Shown: positions 1-8,653 of the stretch, in pieces | Layout of the letters: each line of letters begins with the position of its first letter | Position numbering within the stretch: position 1 is the first letter of the stretch | DNA from: JBCDKH01 sp964388485 | GTDB taxonomy: Bacteria; Planctomycetota; Phycisphaerae; Tepidisphaerales; Tepidisphaeraceae | Direction of reading: 5' to 3' | Length of the DNA: 64,000 nt | Assembly: GCA_964388485.1 (NCBI GenBank) | Contig: CAYMAS010000008.1 | Location: forward strand, 47,447 to 111,446 | Notes under the pieces: generated by a model | Told to the model about the DNA's origin: nothing | Database searches by the model: none | What the model saw: the letters and a program-made list of their open reading frames with translations, nothing else | Made by a program: the position numbers and the translations under genes

Positions 1-1
1 G

Positions 2-1612
2 GCACTGGAGACGGGCGTGTTCTATGACGGCATCGACGGCAGCGGACAGCACGTTTACAAGTTCCGGTTCACCGGCATCGAAGCTGGCCAAACTTACAAC
101 GTTGCCACCTCCGGCGACCTAGGCGTGCAGACGGGCAGCTTCACCGTCGCGCCCAATGCCAATGGCAACGCTACCGGCTTCCTCACGAACGTCGGTAACA
201 AGTTCGCCCGCCAGGTCGGCAACGACGGCCAGGTCCGCGGCGAGTTGTTCAACGTCTACATGAATCTCACGGCGTACAACACCGAGCAGCTGACCACGCT
301 GGCCGACGAGTCGACACGTCAAGCTTATTTCGACGAAGTCAAGGCCAACGGCTCCAATGCCGCCTTTGTCGCGCTCAACAACGAGTGGTTCGAGCTGGGC
401 ACTCAGAAGCGGATTGAACTCACCGGCACCGGCCCGTTCAACCCGGACCTCGACACGTTTGCGATCCTCGAGGAGACGATTCAGCATGCGCGACGCGAAG
501 GCGTGCACCTTCACATGTGGGCGTGGGGCGACGACTCCAGTCGTCGGCGATGGACCCCGCCCGGCGACGACAAGTCGCTCGACGTTAACGGCACCAACGA
601 CCGGCGCCTGCAGGAGTACATCGCCGATCGGCTCGCGCCGCTGCCGGGATGGTCGATGGGCTACGGCTTCGACCTCAACGAGTGGACCGACGACTCGGAG
701 ATCAACGACTGGGCCGGCTTCGTGCAGAGTGAATCGACCCGTGACCACCTGCTCTTCGCCCGCCACTACGCCGCAAGCGATGGCCCCGACGTCAACAATG
801 GCGGCGGCGGCAACTCGCGTCGGGCCGACAACCTCAGCGGCCACTCGTACGCCACCGAAACTGACTTCGACGGCAGCGGCAACCCGCGTCCAGAGGGGCC
901 CGGGCTGGAGACGACGCCGCTCGGACCGACCGGATACGCCGAGATCGTGAGCGACCTGCGAGCCGGACCTGACAAGCCGCACCTTTACGAGGAACGCTTC
1001 ACCTTCAACCGCTCCAACGGCTACTGGAACCAGGACCGCACGCGGCAATTCCACTGGCTCGGGGCGATCGCCGGCGGCGTGGGCAACTGGTGGGGCTTCT
1101 TCCCGAAGTCGCCGGGAGAGCCTGATGCACCCGTCGATGGCGGCTATCCCGAGCCGCTGCGGACGCAGCTGCAAACGTTCCGCACCTTCTGGACCGACAA
1201 CAACCGGCTCAAGCTCGACATGGAGCCGGCTAATGAAATTACCGGTAACACCGTGCTCGACGGCGGCAGCGACACGCTGCAGTACGTCCTGCTGAGTGAG
1301 GCCGAAGATTTGGCCGTCGTCTATGCCGAGGAGACGGACACCATTACGCTGAATCTAAGCCAGATCGATGACCCGGACTTTGCGGCGGGCGTGAAACTGA
1401 CGCTCGTCGACGTGTTGGCGTCGTACGACGAGATCGACCTCGGCGGCTTCGCACTGGAGGACATCGTCCTCGACCTGAACAACTACGACCTCCCCGGCGA
1501 CGCGACGAGCGACTGGGCCTTGGTCATCACGCCCATTCCCGAGCCATCGACGGCCGCGGTAGGCCTCGTGACCGGCCTCGTGCTGACCGCCCGGCGCCGT
1601 CGCTGCAACTGA
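2..1612 (+). CDS. DUF5060-type glycoside hydrolase with PEP-CTERM signal (5' partial)
   Basis: The reading frame is open to the left edge, so the true start and signal peptide lie outside the window; a GTG at 17 is internal. The first visible residues (FYDGIDGSG, YKFRFTG, then a G-F-V strand) match the end of the DUF5060 beta-sandwich that precedes a TIM barrel in GH140/DUF4038-type enzymes. The barrel region shows HLHMWAWGDD, YGFDLNEW and HLYEERFTFN; the Glu residues in the last two are catalytic candidates by inference. The C-terminus is a PEP-CTERM signal (IPEPSTAAVG, hydrophobic stretch, ARRRRCN), so the enzyme is probably exported and processed by an exosortase. It sits 16 bp upstream of the GH43-like gene and is likely co-transcribed with it. 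The substrate is unknown. Confidence 0.72.
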   Translation, partial: ALETGVFYDGIDGSGQHVYKFRFTGIEAGQTYNVATSGDLGVQTGSFTVAPNANGNATGFLTNVGNKFARQVGNDGQVRGELFNVYMNLTAYNTEQLTTLADESTRQAYFDEVKANGSNAAFVALNNEWFELGTQKRIELTGTGPFNPDLDTFAILEETIQHARREGVHLHMWAWGDDSSRRRWTPPGDDKSLDVNGTNDRRLQEYIADRLAPLPGWSMGYGFDLNEWTDDSEINDWAGFVQSESTRDHLLFARHYAASDGPDVNNGGGGNSRRADNLSGHSYATETDFDGSGNPRPEGPGLETTPLGPTGYAEIVSDLRAGPDKPHLYEERFTFNRSNGYWNQDRTRQFHWLGAIAGGVGNWWGFFPKSPGEPDAPVDGGYPEPLRTQLQTFRTFWTDNNRLKLDMEPANEITGNTVLDGGSDTLQYVLLSEAEDLAVVYAEETDTITLNLSQIDDPDFAAGVKLTLVDVLASYDEIDLGGFALEDIVLDLNNYDLPGDATSDWALVITPIPEPSTAAVGLVTGLVLTARRRRCN

Positions 1613-1628
1613 ACCTTTGGAGGACCCT

Positions 1629-3206
1629 ATGCCTGAAACGAACCATTCCATCCGCAGCATTGCCGCTGCCGCCACCGTTACGCTCGCCGCCGCCTTTGCC
1701 ACCAATGCCGAAGCGCAGGTCTCAACGCCCGACGGCTATCGCTACATCAGCACGTACTTCGACGGCAATCGCGCCCCGGGCCAGAGCGGCCTCTCCATCG
1801 CCGGCAGCGACGACGGCTTTCACTGGAACCGCATCAACATTCCTAACTTCCGCCCCCAGGTCGGGCCTTGGCAAAACTTCGCCGACCCGAGCTTCGACCG
1901 TGGACCCGATGGCACTTACCACATGGTCTGGACCACCGGCAACGACGGCTTCGGCTACGCCACCTCCCAGGACCTCGTCAACTGGGGCAACGAGCGGTTC
2001 ATCGAGATTCCGCGAATTGGTCCCTTCCAGGGTGAGAGCATGCTCTTCACCTGGGCCCCGGAAATCACCTACATCCCCGACGAAGAACGGTTCGACATCA
2101 TCTTCTCACAGGCGAACGAATCGTTCGACCCCAACAAACGCACGGTCGCCGACTTCAACGGCTATCGCGTCAGCACAACCGACTTCCAGACCCTCACCAC
2201 GCCCGTCCGCCTCTTCGGCGACAACCCTCCGATCCGCGACATCGATGCCGTCGTCCACCCGACCGACGACGGCTACGTGATGTTCACCAAGCGGGAGAAC
2301 GTCATCCCCGACGTGAGCCCGAAGCAGAAGGACGGCATCTACGTCTACCAATCGCCCAACCGCGACGGACCGTGGACGAAGGTCAGCGGCCGGTTGCCGG
2401 GCAACATCGCCAACAGCGAAGGGCCCTCGCCCGTGGACATCCGCGGCAAGACGATCGTCTACTACGACCAAACCAGCGGCAGCAACAACGGCAGCAAGCT
2501 CAAGGCCGTACGAACCGATGACTTCGAGAACTTCCAGGACATCAGCGAGCTGATGTACGGGCCCAACAACTTCCGCCACGGCACGATGCGGCAGGTCGAC
2601 TTTTCGATGCCCGGCCAAGGCTCGATCACCCGCACCTACTGGACCGATCTGCCGGGCGCCGACGTCGATGACCTCGCAGACTCCGGCCGACTCGACACGC
2701 CGACCGGGCAGGATAAATTGCAGTTGCTCGAGAGCGTCGACTGGGAAGATGACTCCGAATGGCGAGGGCTTGATGACGATTACGCCCAGCGCATCGAGGG
2801 CTACTTCACAGCACCCGAAACGGGCGAGTACACCTTCTTCGTCAGCGGCGACGACAGCGTGCGGCTGTCGCTCAACCTTGACGGCGAGGCGGTCGACGGT
2901 GCGACGATCATCGCCGAATTGACCAGTGCGACCGACTTCCGCGAGTGGGACAAGTTCGCGTCGCAGCGTTCGCAGTCGCTCACGCTGGAAGCGGGCGAAA
3001 GGTATTACCTCGAATTGCTCCACAAGGAGTCCGGCGGCGACGACCACTTCAGCGTCGGCTGGCTTCGACCGGGACAATCCGGCAACGCCCCGACCGGGCT
3101 TGTGCCGGGCTACGTCCTGACACCCATTCCTGAGCCTGCTGCGGCAGCTGCACTGGCTCCGCTTGCCGGCATCCTGCTTCGCCGGTCTCGAACCGTCCGT
3201 CGTTAG
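1629..3206 (+). CDS. GH43-like glycosidase with PA14 domain and PEP-CTERM signal
   Basis: 525 aa. ATG 1629 is chosen because GGAGGA lies 4 bp upstream and a signal peptide follows (MPETNHSIRS, then Ala-rich, ending NAEAQ). Residues about 30 to 350 look like a five-bladed GH43 propeller: FADPSFDRGPDGTYHMVW is the blade-1 DP motif and TWAPEITYIPDEERFDI the typical WAPE motif. Residues about 385 to 490 form a PA14 module (GYFTAPETGEYTFFVSGDD), a carbohydrate-binding or adhesion fold. The tail is PEP-CTERM (IPEPAAAAAL, then RRSRTVRR). GH43 enzymes remove arabinose, xylose or galactose residues; the actual sugar cannot be read here. It follows the DUF5060 enzyme and is followed by a clear terminator, so the pair forms the end of an operon. 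Confidence 0.75.
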   Translation: MPETNHSIRSIAAAATVTLAAAFATNAEAQVSTPDGYRYISTYFDGNRAPGQSGLSIAGSDDGFHWNRINIPNFRPQVGPWQNFADPSFDRGPDGTYHMVWTTGNDGFGYATSQDLVNWGNERFIEIPRIGPFQGESMLFTWAPEITYIPDEERFDIIFSQANESFDPNKRTVADFNGYRVSTTDFQTLTTPVRLFGDNPPIRDIDAVVHPTDDGYVMFTKRENVIPDVSPKQKDGIYVYQSPNRDGPWTKVSGRLPGNIANSEGPSPVDIRGKTIVYYDQTSGSNNGSKLKAVRTDDFENFQDISELMYGPNNFRHGTMRQVDFSMPGQGSITRTYWTDLPGADVDDLADSGRLDTPTGQDKLQLLESVDWEDDSEWRGLDDDYAQRIEGYFTAPETGEYTFFVSGDDSVRLSLNLDGEAVDGATIIAELTSATDFREWDKFASQRSQSLTLEAGERYYLELLHKESGGDDHFSVGWLRPGQSGNAPTGLVPGYVLTPIPEPAAAAALAPLAGILLRRSRTVRR

Positions 3207-3259
3207 GCTGCGTCGTGGGCAGCGAACAAGAACTCGGTTAGACGTCGAGCAAGGTCGAG

Positions 3260-3295
3260 CCGCACCGCCCAAGTAAGGCGGTGCGGTCGTTCGTT
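3260..3295 (+). terminator. Rho-independent terminator after the GH43-like gene
   Basis: A perfect 10-bp stem (CCGCACCGCC, 7-nt loop, GGCGGTGCGG) is followed by TCGTTCGTT. It starts 53 bp after the GH43-like stop codon and faces the convergent gene. Confidence 0.75.
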
Positions 3296-3337
3296 GGGGA
3301 TTCGGTCCCGTCCTGACCCTCCCAACGTGGCCGTACC

Positions 3338-3369
3338 AACAAAACGTCCACGGCTTCAGGCCGTGGACG
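3338..3369 (-). terminator. Rho-independent terminator for the convergent gene on the minus strand
   Basis: Read on the minus strand, a perfect 10-bp stem (CGTCCACGGC, loop CTGAA, GCCGTGGACG) is followed directly by TTTTGTTG. It lies 36 bp beyond the stop codon of the minus-strand gene ending at 3405. Confidence 0.85.
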
Positions 3370-3404
3370 CGGGACAAGCTCCAAGCTTCAGCTCGTTACC
3401 AGGT

Positions 3405-5066
3405 TCAACCGATGGGGCGAAATTGGGCCGACAGATTCTGCCGCTTACGTCGCAGTCCGACGAGTCCGAGCAGCAACCCACCGGTCGCGGCACCCGGCTC
3501 AGGCACGACGGTTACGGAACGATTAGCCAGCAGCGACGTGCGGTCGGCAGCAACAGCGTCAAGGTCGAGCAAGCTCTCCATCAGCAGGCCGATGCCGTCG
3601 ACGGCTTCGTAGTAGTCCTTGCCGGCGTGGCCGCGGAAGATGCTGGTGCCGTCGACCCACAGCTTGTTGATCGCCTCGTCAGCCATCGCCCGACCCGTGA
3701 GCAGATACTCCTCCTCGCCCGTGACGGCGTAGAGGTAGGCGAAGAACGAGATGGTTCGGCCGTACGTCTCCGCGTGCGCGCCCAGCGGTGCCCAGTCGTC
3801 GGAGTAACCGTCGTACCACGTATCCTGCAGCGTCTCGTCAGCGGGCAGTTCGGACTTGATCCAGACGGCGAACCGTTCGGCGGCTTCCAGAAGGTTCGCA
3901 TCGCCGGTCAGGTCGTAACCCAGGACGAAGCTGTTGGCCGTCGACAGCGGGTGCTCGTAGCCGAGCGTGTACGGCTGCCACAGATCCAGATGGCCGCGTG
4001 GTTCCGTGGCGGCGTAGGAGTCGTTGTCGAGCCGCGGGCCGGCGACCGGTGTGCCGTCGGTGCGAAGCGAGCCCCAGAACTTGCCCGTCGCATCGTCATA
4101 ACCATATTCCGCGTACGCCGAGAGGTAGCCGGTGGCGATATCACGCAGCTCGGCGGCATCATCACCGACGAGGTCATAAGCATCGAGCAGGGCGGCCGCG
4201 TGAGGTCCGGTCAGACCGGTCATGAACCGATTGCCGTCGAACCTGTTGCCACCGAGATTGGCAGCGTCGTCGACCGTGAGGTTCGTCGTCGTGTTGCGAC
4301 GGCTCCAGTGATAGTTGCCCACGAGAAGCGAGCGATCGAGCCACTTCTGATCGCCGGTGGCGTCATAGGCGTGGGCGAACTGCCGAACGAACTCGCCGCT
4401 GGTCATCGCGAACGAGTGGCCCCGGTTGGGCGTGTCGTGGCGGTTGATTTCGCCGGTCGTCTTGTTGACGACGTGGAACTGCCATGCCGAATCCGCCTGC
4501 TGCTGGGCCACGGCCGGAGCAGCCCGCCACAGGTCATCCCACTCGACGGGCAGGATTGCATGCAATTCGTGGTGGTTGCCGTTGGCACTCTTGCGCGACT
4601 CGTCGGACACATCGATCCAGCGGTGCCAGCCCCACCAGATGAATCCTTTGTCTGTACGGCCGGCGTCGGTGAAGTTGCTCGTGTACGTGGTCGTGTAGGT
4701 GTCGGCGAAGTCGGAATAACGGTTGTCGCCGGTCAGGCTCGAGAGGTGGCGGAAAGCTTCGAGCGTCCGCTGGTCGGTGGCCAAGTTGGCACCGCCGGGA
4801 TTGCGTCGGCCGCGGCGGTCAACCCGCCAATCTTCGTCGTACGCCAACGGGCTGCTCGGCATCGAGAGCGTGTTGACGTCAAGGATGCTGACGAGGATCG
4901 GCTGACTCGTCGTTCCATAACGATCGGTACCGAATTGGAGCAACGTGTCGGCCGTGCGTTGGGCATAGGTGCCGTAGGTACCGACTTGTGCCGAGGAGAC
5001 AGGCGTGGCCGCGAAGAGACTGGCCACGACGGCCGCCGAAGCGGCGGCAGAGAGTCGCGAGAACAT
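3405..5066 (-). CDS. Secreted helical-barrel candidate polysaccharide lyase/hydrolase, PEP-CTERM
   Basis: 553 aa. ATG 5066 is chosen because a good signal peptide starts there (MFSRLSAAAS to PVSSAQ); a TTG 15 codons upstream would spoil it. No strong Shine-Dalgarno is visible. The mature part is full of paired helices with aromatic and acidic repeats (GFIWWGWHRWIDV, GHLDLWQPYTLGYEHPLS, TWYDGYSDDWAPLGAHAETYGR), which fits an alpha/alpha toroid as in pectate lyases of the PL10 type or six-hairpin glycosidases. I cannot assign a CAZy family by eye. The PEP-CTERM signal (VVPEPGAATG to RRKRQ) is followed by ten extra residues (NLSAQFRPIG), unusual for this signal. It is probably a cell-surface or extracellular enzyme of the same locus. 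Confidence 0.6.
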   Translation of the reverse strand: MFSRLSAAASAAVVASLFAATPVSSAQVGTYGTYAQRTADTLLQFGTDRYGTTSQPILVSILDVNTLSMPSSPLAYDEDWRVDRRGRRNPGGANLATDQRTLEAFRHLSSLTGDNRYSDFADTYTTTYTSNFTDAGRTDKGFIWWGWHRWIDVSDESRKSANGNHHELHAILPVEWDDLWRAAPAVAQQQADSAWQFHVVNKTTGEINRHDTPNRGHSFAMTSGEFVRQFAHAYDATGDQKWLDRSLLVGNYHWSRRNTTTNLTVDDAANLGGNRFDGNRFMTGLTGPHAAALLDAYDLVGDDAAELRDIATGYLSAYAEYGYDDATGKFWGSLRTDGTPVAGPRLDNDSYAATEPRGHLDLWQPYTLGYEHPLSTANSFVLGYDLTGDANLLEAAERFAVWIKSELPADETLQDTWYDGYSDDWAPLGAHAETYGRTISFFAYLYAVTGEEEYLLTGRAMADEAINKLWVDGTSIFRGHAGKDYYEAVDGIGLLMESLLDLDAVAADRTSLLANRSVTVVPEPGAATGGLLLGLVGLRRKRQNLSAQFRPIG

Positions 5067-5221
5067 GGACGTCCGTTTCGTAGGAGAAGGTTTGGCCAGA
5101 GGCTGGCCCAAAGCGTCACCGGCGAGGTTAACACCGGCAACGCGTCTGAGGAGGAAGCGATGAGGCCTCCGAGCGATAGACGGCCTCGACAGGATTACGA
5201 TTGTCAGAGGACGTCACAGAA

Positions 5222-6034
5222 TCAGCGACGCCGACGGCAGGCCAGAAGGCCCACCAGGCCGATCGCGGCCAACGAACTCGGCTCCGGAATCGCCGTCAGC
5301 GAGAGGTTGGCGTAGTCGACCGTGAACGTCGGGTCGTTCCGCTGGACGCTGTTTCGGATGCCGAAGTTGTCGCCAGCGAGCGGCATGTCGAGGGCGACCG
5401 TGCTGATCATGTCGGAACTGGTGCCTTCGGTAAGGTTGAACACCTGCAGCGACAGGGTGAGGTCGTCGTTGCTGTCATAGGCACCGGTGAGCACGAGCTC
5501 GTAGGTGTCGGCGGCATCGAAGCTGAAGGTCGAGCTCGACGTGACGAGCTGGCTGCCGTTGCTGCCTTCCTCGGCAATGCGGAACTCGCCGACGTTGCCG
5601 CCCCTGACGATGTAGTCGGCGAGGTAGTAGTCGCCACCGAAGCCGGCGGTGTCGCCGAGCACGCCGAGGCCGACGCGGCTGGTCGAGCCGCTGCCACCCG
5701 ACAACGCGGTGACGTCGAACTCCGTCGAGAAGACGAAGCCGGCAGCAGGCCGATCCGCGGCGTCCACTGCGAAGGTCGAGCCAGGGCTGCGGTTGGAGTT
5801 GTTTCCCGTCGCCGTGTAGCTGAAGCGGTAGACGTTGTCGCCGCCACCGGCGTCGGTGACGGAGAAGTCACCAGCCGGGTTCTCGGTGTAAGTCAGCGAT
5901 TCGTTGTCGACCGGGGCTGCCGACCCCAGGACCTGGCTGTCGAAGTCTTCGAAGTACGGAACGACGGCGGCCTGGGCCGACGAGGCGACGAAAACGGCCG
6001 CTGCGGCCGGGGCAAGAATTTTTAGGGTCTTCAC
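5222..6034 (-). CDS. PEP-CTERM exported protein, beta-rich, lectin-like
   Basis: 270 aa. It starts at GTG 6034, supported by AGGAGG five bases upstream and a textbook signal peptide (MKTLKILAPA to SSAQAA). The mature region alternates short beta strands with Gly/Asn/Ser turns (PYFEDFDSQVLG, GFVFSTEFDVTALSG), as in concanavalin-like jelly rolls, but no catalytic motif is recognisable. It ends IPEPSSLAAIGLVGLLACRR, a complete PEP-CTERM signal. A CAACGTTG palindrome lies about 230 bp upstream. It may bind polysaccharide at the cell surface; that is inference. Confidence 0.7.
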   Translation of the reverse strand: MKTLKILAPAAAAVFVASSAQAAVVPYFEDFDSQVLGSAAPVDNESLTYTENPAGDFSVTDAGGGDNVYRFSYTATGNNSNRSPGSTFAVDAADRPAAGFVFSTEFDVTALSGGSGSTSRVGLGVLGDTAGFGGDYYLADYIVRGGNVGEFRIAEEGSNGSQLVTSSSTFSFDAADTYELVLTGAYDSNDDLTLSLQVFNLTEGTSSDMISTVALDMPLAGDNFGIRNSVQRNDPTFTVDYANLSLTAIPEPSSLAAIGLVGLLACRRRR

Positions 6035-6266
6035 TGAGTCCTCCTAGGGGTGAGATGCCGCTCGCTCCGGTGCCAGGCGGCACCCCTCGAGACCGAGCAG
6101 CTACGGGAACGGGTCGCGTGCAGTCAGTAGATGAACAGAGGCTCGACCCACTTCCTTCGAAATGCTTCGCCCCCAGGGCGGCACATTTGTCGCCGGGACA
6201 GGACCGCTAAGCCGGTCGCTATCTGGGCCGGGTTGCACGTCACCCTCTGCCATCCTCCACGCATGC

Positions 6267-6276
6267 ACAACGTTGT
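6267..6276. promoter_or_regulatory. Candidate LacI-type operator, copy 1
   Basis: Perfect palindrome ACAACGTTGT within GCACAACGTTGTACC, in non-coding DNA about 230 bp upstream of the PEP-CTERM gene that starts at 6034 on the minus strand. It shares the CAACGTTG core with the other sites listed. Confidence 0.5.
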
Positions 6277-6387
6277 ACCTCAAGGTAACAGGCGTGTCAA
6301 GAAAAGGGATATGACGTGGCGAATTGACCGGTTGTGCGGCGGGCGACGTCGCCTACGCGTCACGCAGCCGCGTCAGAGCGAGGCAAC

Positions 6388-6420
6388 GACAAAGCAGCCG
6401 CAGACAGGGTCTGCGGCTGC
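6388..6420 (-). terminator. Terminator downstream of the pseudopilin gene
   Basis: Perfect 11-bp stem (GCAGCCGCAGA at 6394-6404, TCTGCGGCTGC at 6410-6420) with a 5-nt loop. On the minus strand it is followed by TTTGTC, a short T tract. It lies about 28 bp past the pseudopilin stop codon. Confidence 0.7.
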
Positions 6421-6447
6421 TCCCCGACGATTCGCGGCGGATGGGGC

Positions 6448-7356
6448 CTACCGCTGGTAGAACTCTTTTGGGGCGAACAGCGTCCGACTGCCCTGCAGCT
6501 TGTCCGGTCGGTTGTCGGAAAATGCCTCTTCCGTCAGAGCCCGGTTCTTGATTTCTAAAGCGACAATCGTTTCGGCGTGTCCATCCAGGTAGCCGAAGTT
6601 AGCGGCAGTCGTTGACTGCACTTCGTGTCGAAGAAAATCAACCGAGCGACGATCCGGATTGGTCGAATTCTGGCTCCGCGCTTGGTAGAAGGTCTCCAGA
6701 TCACCAATACGTTCCAAACCGTCGGCCGTTGCCAGCCACTGCGTTGCGGGACCAATGAGGCTGCTCATGCGTCCGGGCATGCGTTGCTGAGCACCGAAGT
6801 CGCCTTGGCTGAGGCCAAAGCGAATGCTGAGCGACTTGAGGTCACCCGGCGGAATGTTTCGGTTCATCCCGTAGCCGCGGAGGATGCCGCGCGAGTAGCG
6901 ATTCGGGTTCGAACTTCTGTTATACAGAAAATCGTCGGATACGCCCGGGCAGGTCAGTACCGAGTTTTTCATTGGCAGAAAGTCGCGGATCATGTCACGA
7001 CCCGGATTGAAGGATTCGTAAGGCTGAACCTCTTCGGGGAACCCTAGGTACTTCGCGATGTAGAAGGGCCAATTGCCGGTGTTGCTCCAAGCAGCCTGCT
7101 CGAGAAGTACTTGTCCGTTCCGCTCAAGCCGGCCACTGGTCAGCGGCGGAAGCCACTGCTCGTTCTCGTTGGCGTATGAGAGGAGGCCGACGAGTTGCTG
7201 ACGCACGTTTGACTTGCAAGCGACGTTCTTCGATGAAGCGAAGGCGCTGCTCAACGTCGGCAGCAATATGGACACCAGCAACGCGATGATGCCGATGACC
7301 ACAAGCAACTCCACGAGCGTGAAACCGCTGCGCCTGATACTCTTGACCTGATTCAT
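6448..7356 (-). CDS. Type II secretion-style pseudopilin of the planctomycete prepilin family
   Basis: 302 aa. ATG 7356 follows AGGAGG with a 5-bp spacer. The N-terminus is a class III prepilin signal: a short basic leader (MNQVKSIRRSG), then FTLVELLVVIGIIALLVSIL, cleaved after Gly with Glu at position 5 of the mature pilin. The C-terminal part carries RHEV...YLDGHAET, which resembles the H-X9-DG motif of planctomycete prepilin-associated proteins but with 13 residues between His and Asp-Gly. These proteins occur in many copies per genome, often beside sulfatases and carbohydrate genes. Its place here, with a CAACGTT site 41 bp upstream, suggests co-regulation with the degradation locus. A role in substrate binding or export is inference. 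Confidence 0.85.
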   Translation of the reverse strand: MNQVKSIRRSGFTLVELLVVIGIIALLVSILLPTLSSAFASSKNVACKSNVRQQLVGLLSYANENEQWLPPLTSGRLERNGQVLLEQAAWSNTGNWPFYIAKYLGFPEEVQPYESFNPGRDMIRDFLPMKNSVLTCPGVSDDFLYNRSSNPNRYSRGILRGYGMNRNIPPGDLKSLSIRFGLSQGDFGAQQRMPGRMSSLIGPATQWLATADGLERIGDLETFYQARSQNSTNPDRRSVDFLRHEVQSTTAANFGYLDGHAETIVALEIKNRALTEEAFSDNRPDKLQGSRTLFAPKEFYQR

Positions 7357-7396
7357 GTGTTCCTCCTGAAAAACGTCTCGGCTAGAGGCCGTCACT

Positions 7397-7408
7397 CACA
7401 ACGTTACG
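7397..7408. promoter_or_regulatory. Candidate LacI-type operator, copy 2
   Basis: CACAACGTTACG, an imperfect copy of the CAACGTTG palindrome, 41 bp upstream of the pseudopilin start codon. Confidence 0.45.
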
Positions 7409-7447
7409 ATATTTTTCCGCCGCCGTCAATCCTTCGTGCATCGACTT

Positions 7448-7477
7448 GATCCGCCTCAAGTCGATCCGCCTCAAGTC
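7448..7477. repeat. 15-bp tandem duplication
   Basis: Two exact adjacent copies of GATCCGCCTCAAGTC in the intergenic region upstream of the pseudopilin. The first is preceded by GACTT, which pairs with the AAGTC ends. No function is evident. Confidence 0.85.
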
Positions 7478-7536
7478 TCGTTCTCCAGATCGGCTACGAC
7501 CCGTTGAGCTCAAGACTAAGGCGACGTCATTGACGT

Positions 7537-7573
7537 GGAAACGCCGACACCGGATCCAGGTCCGGTGCCGGCG
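7537..7573 (-). terminator. Terminator downstream of the LamG-type gene
   Basis: 13-bp stem with one G:U pair (7542-7554 with 7561-7573, loop 6 nt). On the minus strand it is followed by TTTCC. It lies about 45 bp past the stop codon of the minus-strand PEP-CTERM gene. Confidence 0.65.
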
Positions 7574-7615
7574 TCGAGGAGGCCGGATATCGCTCAGCGA
7601 GTCCCGAACAGACGA

Positions 7616-8446
7616 TCAGCGGCGGCGGCGCAGGCCGAGCAGGCCCATCAGGCCGAACGCCGCGATGCTCGTCGGCTCGGGAATGACCTCAGCCCGGGCT
7701 GCTTCGAGCGCGTTCAAGTCAAGTGCTTCGTTGTAGACCTGAATGTTGTCGAGGAAGCCGTCAAACGGCCGGCGTGTGTCGTCACGGTTGCCGACGTTGA
7801 AATTCTCGTTGCTGCCGAGTTGCTCGTTCAGCGTGATCGTCGAGGTGCCGAGGCTGACGACCGGCGTATCGATGCCGCCCGCGAACAGCTCGACCGTTCC
7901 TGCGTCGACTAGAGCGTCGAGGCCGTCTTCGCTGAAGGTGGCGGCAAAGAACACCCAGGTATCAACGTCATCGGTTAGGTCGTTGCCCACCTGAAAGTTC
8001 TGCCCGTTTCCAGTGGCAAACCGGAGGTCGCCGCTTCGGCCAAGGAGCTGGAACGGGTTGCCATCACCGTAACTGACGAGACGCGTGTCACCTCCAATTG
8101 AAGCGCCCGAGGTTTTGTACCAACCGGCGACAGTAAAGTCGTCGCCCGCACTCAAAACGTTGACATTGCTCGCAGTGGCGATGGGGCCGTTGCCCGCGCC
8201 TTCGTCGCCGCCATTGCCCATGCCGATAGCGTCGGTCAAATCAAGGGCCTGGTCACCCGCCGCGCCTGTGACGCCAGTTCCTGCAGCACCCAAGACTGCG
8301 CCGTTGGCGAGGGTGAGGTCAACCGCGGTGCCCGAACTCGTGGTGGTACCGTTGAACTCGTATTCGAGAACAAGGGCTGCGTCGGCGACGACGGCCGAGG
8401 CGGCGACGGTGGCGGCTGCGAGGCCGAGGGTGGTGGGTAGGTTCAT
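7616..8446 (-). CDS. LamG/concanavalin-like PEP-CTERM protein
   Basis: 276 aa. ATG 8446 is preceded by GAGGAG with a good spacer. Signal peptide MNLPTTLGLAAATVAASAVVADA. The body reads as a LamG (laminin-G type 3) jelly roll: a leading LEYEFNGT strand, FTVAGWYKTSG, TWVFFAATF and the terminal DGFLDNIQVYNEALD. Such domains bind carbohydrate or matrix polymers without catalysis. The tail VIPEPTSIAAFGLMGLLGLR followed by RRR is a canonical PEP-CTERM signal. A CAACGTTG site lies 44 bp upstream, in the region shared with the divergent GH110-like gene. Likely an exported surface lectin of the locus. Confidence 0.78.
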   Translation of the reverse strand: MNLPTTLGLAAATVAASAVVADAALVLEYEFNGTTTSSGTAVDLTLANGAVLGAAGTGVTGAAGDQALDLTDAIGMGNGGDEGAGNGPIATASNVNVLSAGDDFTVAGWYKTSGASIGGDTRLVSYGDGNPFQLLGRSGDLRFATGNGQNFQVGNDLTDDVDTWVFFAATFSEDGLDALVDAGTVELFAGGIDTPVVSLGTSTITLNEQLGSNENFNVGNRDDTRRPFDGFLDNIQVYNEALDLNALEAARAEVIPEPTSIAAFGLMGLLGLRRRR

Positions 8447-8489
8447 GTTTCTCCTCTACGGACTAGACTCATGCTGCAGCGACAGCCGC

Positions 8490-8501
8490 TGCAACGTTGT
8501 A
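8490..8501. promoter_or_regulatory. Candidate LacI-type operator, copy 3
   Basis: TGCAACGTTGTA in the divergent intergenic region: 44 bp upstream of the LamG-type gene on the minus strand and about 150 bp upstream of the GH110-like gene on the plus strand. Confidence 0.55.
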
Positions 8502-8653
8502 GACCACTCTACCTCATCGACCAGGATGCCGCAATAGAAGCGTCTCTATGACGCAAATCCGTCATGCTCATACAGCGTGTGCGTCATGCAGTCGTGGCGC
8601 AACCTTCCAGCCTCTCATCTGAACTCATGGTCACCACGACTCACGAGGACACC

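Larger units (their letters stand above)
6035..6447. other. Intergenic region, no gene supported
   Basis: About 410 bp between two minus-strand genes. It contains the perfect palindrome ACAACGTTGT at 6267-6276 and the pseudopilin terminator at 6388-6420. Short open frames on both strands have no coding character or recognisable product. Confidence 0.6.

Noticed and set aside
97..104. CAACGTTG inside the DUF5060 coding sequence (also at 16917)
   Set aside because: Internal to coding frames with normal codon use; probably chance copies.
119..1174. Long minus-strand open frame opposite the DUF5060 gene
   Set aside because: It is the reverse shadow of a GC-rich coding region with strong third-base bias; no motif or ribosome site, and the plus strand has a clear protein fold.
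5162..5187. Short GAGGCC/GGCCTC inverted repeat as a terminator
   Set aside because: Only six pairs, long loop and no T tract.
3294..5315. 673-codon plus-strand frame
   Set aside because: It runs opposite the PEP-CTERM helical-barrel gene, starts inside the terminator region and has low-complexity Arg/Val-rich content.
6131..6460. Plus-strand frame in the 6-kb intergenic region
   Set aside because: Arg-rich, no ribosome site, and crosses the pseudopilin terminator.
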